From positions 1-25,090 of the forward strand of contig CAIOKW010000023.1 in the NCBI GenBank assembly GCA_903858975.1: 25,090 nucleotides of DNA, written 5' to 3'. Of the stretch, positions 23,400 to 25,090 are shown one piece after another (positions within the stretch are counted from its first letter, which is position 1; every line of letters starts with the position of its first letter). The notes beneath the pieces are model-generated. The model was not told the origin of the DNA. It did not search any database and worked only from the letters and a program-made list of their open reading frames with translations. The position numbers were made by a program, and so were the translations under genes. Source of the DNA: Oligoflexia bacterium. Lineage in GTDB: Bacteria > Bdellovibrionota > UBA1018 > CAIMNF01.

Positions 23400-23428
23400 T
23401 GGAGAAACATCAATCTTTACGATAAAAT
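23400..23428 (+). promoter_or_regulatory. Putative sigma-70-type promoter of sdh operon
   Basis: TGGAGA (23400-23405), 17 bases and TAAAAT (23423-23428) give a reasonable -35/-10 pair. About 30 bases of leader, with AAAGGAG at 23448-23454, then lead to the sdhC ATG at 23464. Confidence 0.45.
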
Positions 23429-23463
23429 GGGGGCACATCAAATCTTTAAAGGAGCATCGGCGA

Positions 23464-24171
23464 ATGGTACCTCTCAAGCGGCTTTTTTCTTCGACACTAG
23501 GAAGAAAATATTTAATGGGCGCGTCTGGCATGGCCCTGGTTTTATTTCTCGTGGTTCATCTACTCGGCAACCTCACCCTTTACGCACACAGTGGGGATGC
23601 CATCAATACTTATGCAGCAAAGCTAGAGAGTCTCGGTGTGGGGCTCGTGGTTTTGGAAGTGGGACTCGCACTCACGATCCTTCTCCATATCATCACCGCG
23701 TTTCAAGTCACCTTTTCTTCAAAGGTCGCGCGTCCCATTCAGTACAGCAATGCTAAGTCAAAAGGCGGACCCACGAAGAATACGATTGGATCACGCAATA
23801 TGATTGTTACGGGCGTGGTTTTGCTCGTGTTCCTTGTGATTCATATTTGCCAATTCCGCTTTGGACCTGAGATGGAAGATGGTTACACCGCGACCGTAAA
23901 CGGAGTCATGGTTCATGACCTTTACCGGGTCGTCGTTGAAGCCTTTGTTCAAGTGAAGTGGGTTGCATTCTACGTCAGTTGCATGGTGTTCCTTGGGTTT
24001 CACCTTCGCCACGGATATTGGAGTGCGTTTCAATCTTTAGGACTGATCAACCACCGTTGGTCTAAACCAATCTATGCGTTGGGACTCGCAATTGCGGTTC
24101 TCCTTGCGTTCGGATTTCTTTTCATCCCCATCTACATCTATGCCACTCAAGGCGGCGGAGGTAACTCATGA
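23464..24171 (+). CDS. sdhC: Succinate dehydrogenase/fumarate reductase cytochrome b558 subunit
   Basis: This is the membrane anchor subunit of complex II of the single-polypeptide b558 type (five helices, two hemes), as in Bdellovibrio, Bacteroidetes and epsilonproteobacteria. Helices are visible at about 18-40, 60-82, 114-134, 160-182 and 203-226. Histidines suited to bind the hemes are His32 (VVHLLGN), His75 (LLHIIT), His127 (VIHICQ) and His180 (FHLRHGYW). I use the ATG at 23464 (235 residues), because AAAGGAG lies 9 bases before it. The frame is open to an ATG at 23389, but the extra 25 residues cover the promoter-like sequence and are unlike the family. The stop overlaps the sdhA start (ATGA). 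Confidence 0.92.
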   Translation: MVPLKRLFSSTLGRKYLMGASGMALVLFLVVHLLGNLTLYAHSGDAINTYAAKLESLGVGLVVLEVGLALTILLHIITAFQVTFSSKVARPIQYSNAKSKGGPTKNTIGSRNMIVTGVVLLVFLVIHICQFRFGPEMEDGYTATVNGVMVHDLYRVVVEAFVQVKWVAFYVSCMVFLGFHLRHGYWSAFQSLGLINHRWSKPIYALGLAIAVLLAFGFLFIPIYIYATQGGGGNS

Positions 24172-25090
24172 GTATCGACAAAATCCCTAGTTTCAGTGGA
24201 AATCTAGATTCAGGTGTTCCCAGTGGTCCTCTCGAAAAAAAGTGGGACAATTATAAAGCAAACATGAAGCTCGTGAATCCAGCCAATAAACGGAAATATA
24301 CCGTGATTGTGGTGGGTACAGGGCTTGCGGGTGGAGCGGCGGCTGCATCGCTTGCGGAACTTGGATATAATGTTTTGTCTTTTTGTACCCATGATTCTGC
24401 TCGCCGAGCGCACTCGATTGCAGCGCAAGGTGGAATTAATGCGGCGAAGAGTTATCCAAACGACGGCGACAGTGTTTGGCGTCTCTTTTACGACACCATC
24501 AAGGGCGGAGATTATCGTGCCCGCGAAGCAAACGTTTATCGCCTCGCTCAAAACTCAACCAACATTATCGATCAATGCGTTGCTCAAGGGGTTCCTTTTG
24601 CACGCGAGTACAGTGGTGAACTTGCCAACCGATCTTTCGGTGGGGCTCAAGTGTCTCGTACTTTCTATGCGCGTGGACAAACCGGCCAGCAGCTTTTGTT
24701 GGGCGCCTACAGTGCACTGATGAAGGAAGTGGAAAAAGGAAAAGTGACCCTTTTCCCTTACCGCGAAATGTTAGATGTGGTGATGGTTGATGGAAAAGCC
24801 CGCGGAATTATCACTCGTAATCTCACTACCGGAGAAATTGAACGCCATGCTGCCGATGCAGTAGTGCTTGCAACCGGTGGATATGGTCGCGTGTATTTCC
24901 TTTCTACAAATGCGATGAACTCGAATGCAACCGCGATCTGGAGAGCTCACCGCCGAGGCGCCCTCTTTGGAAATCCTTGTTACGTTCAAATTCACCCGAC
25001 CTGTATTCCAGTTTCAGGATCTCATCAGGCGAAACTTACGCTTATGTCTGAGAGCTTGAGAAATGATGGTCGCGTGTGGGTTCCAAAGAA
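24168..25090 (+). CDS. sdhA: Succinate dehydrogenase/fumarate reductase flavoprotein subunit (partial, runs off the end)
   Basis: This is the FAD-bearing catalytic subunit of complex II, which oxidises succinate to fumarate. The first 307 codons are in the window. After a 42-residue lead lies the dinucleotide fold VVGTGLAGGAAAA (about 48-60; GxGxxG at 50-55). The segment RRAHSIAAQGGINAA follows, with His82 as the expected covalent FAD site, then the long NRSFGGAQVSRTFYARGQTGQQ region and ATGGYGRVYF. It starts at ATGA overlapping the sdhC stop, preceded by GGCGGAGG. The gene order C-A, with sdhB expected next beyond the edge, and the b558 partner fit this class of complex II. Confidence 0.95.
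   Translation, partial: MSIDKIPSFSGNLDSGVPSGPLEKKWDNYKANMKLVNPANKRKYTVIVVGTGLAGGAAAASLAELGYNVLSFCTHDSARRAHSIAAQGGINAAKSYPNDGDSVWRLFYDTIKGGDYRAREANVYRLAQNSTNIIDQCVAQGVPFAREYSGELANRSFGGAQVSRTFYARGQTGQQLLLGAYSALMKEVEKGKVTLFPYREMLDVVMVDGKARGIITRNLTTGEIERHAADAVVLATGGYGRVYFLSTNAMNSNATAIWRAHRRGALFGNPCYVQIHPTCIPVSGSHQAKLTLMSESLRNDGRVWVPK

Noticed and set aside
23389..23463. Upstream start for sdhC at 23389
   Set aside because: The region holds promoter-like boxes and the good AAAGGAG site for the ATG at 23464; the added residues are unlike the family.
24307..24720. 137-residue open frame inside sdhA
   Set aside because: It is in a different frame from the clearly conserved flavoprotein sequence and has no similarity or start signal.

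Overview
This window is a gene-dense stretch of a Gram-negative bacterial chromosome with no tRNA, rRNA, CRISPR array or insertion sequence. Several features fit a Bdellovibrio-like member of the Bdellovibrionota: a b558-type succinate dehydrogenase operon, PilZ and GYF_2-type domain proteins, many very small secreted or unknown proteins, a beta-barrel protein with a terminal phenylalanine, and a phosphatase fused to a cyclic-nucleotide domain. This placement comes from family knowledge and general style, not from a database search, and I hold it with moderate confidence. No gap without a gene exceeds about 160 bases.

Region 1 (1-7430). A 23-residue lysine-rich micro-gene sits behind a 14-bp palindrome and ends in a strong bidirectional terminator. 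It is followed by pyrD (minus), then divergently by rnr and a ubiB/ABC1-type kinase gene (plus). Facing them on the minus strand is tkt - GNAT acetyltransferase - PP2C phosphatase with a cNMP-binding domain. ubiB and the phosphatase gene share a CTAG as their two stop codons.

Region 2 (9464-13822). An exbB-exbD pair is followed by a run of small genes. Two encode tiny exported proteins. Two more form an overlapping pair of unknown 65- and 66-residue proteins behind a close match to a flagellar sigma-28 promoter, and the second of these carries a segment resembling the FliG-binding C-terminus of FliF. Next come two facing PilZ genes, the second coupled (TAATG) to a membrane protein with a cytoplasmic GYF_2-like domain. 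I regard 11023-13822 as the most interesting part: a possible motility and c-di-GMP locus built mainly from small, poorly known proteins.

Region 3 (13854-19315). An arginase-family gene (hutG-like) and glpK lie in tandem, followed by a small coiled-coil protein. On the minus strand are an exported 193-residue protein with a metzincin-type zinc motif and the NAD-dependent DNA ligase gene ligA.

Region 4 (19319-25090). Upstream of ligA in one tight minus-strand operon are a helix-turn-helix/coiled-coil protein and a two-part outer-membrane protein. Then come a patatin-like phospholipase (plus), a LysR regulator (minus), and the divergent sdhC-sdhA operon, whose flavoprotein gene runs off the window.

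A recurring feature is that several first-of-operon genes lack a Shine-Dalgarno site but have a -10-like hexamer 4-9 bases before the ATG, suggesting leaderless transcripts. Genes inside operons mostly have good ribosome binding sites or overlaps.
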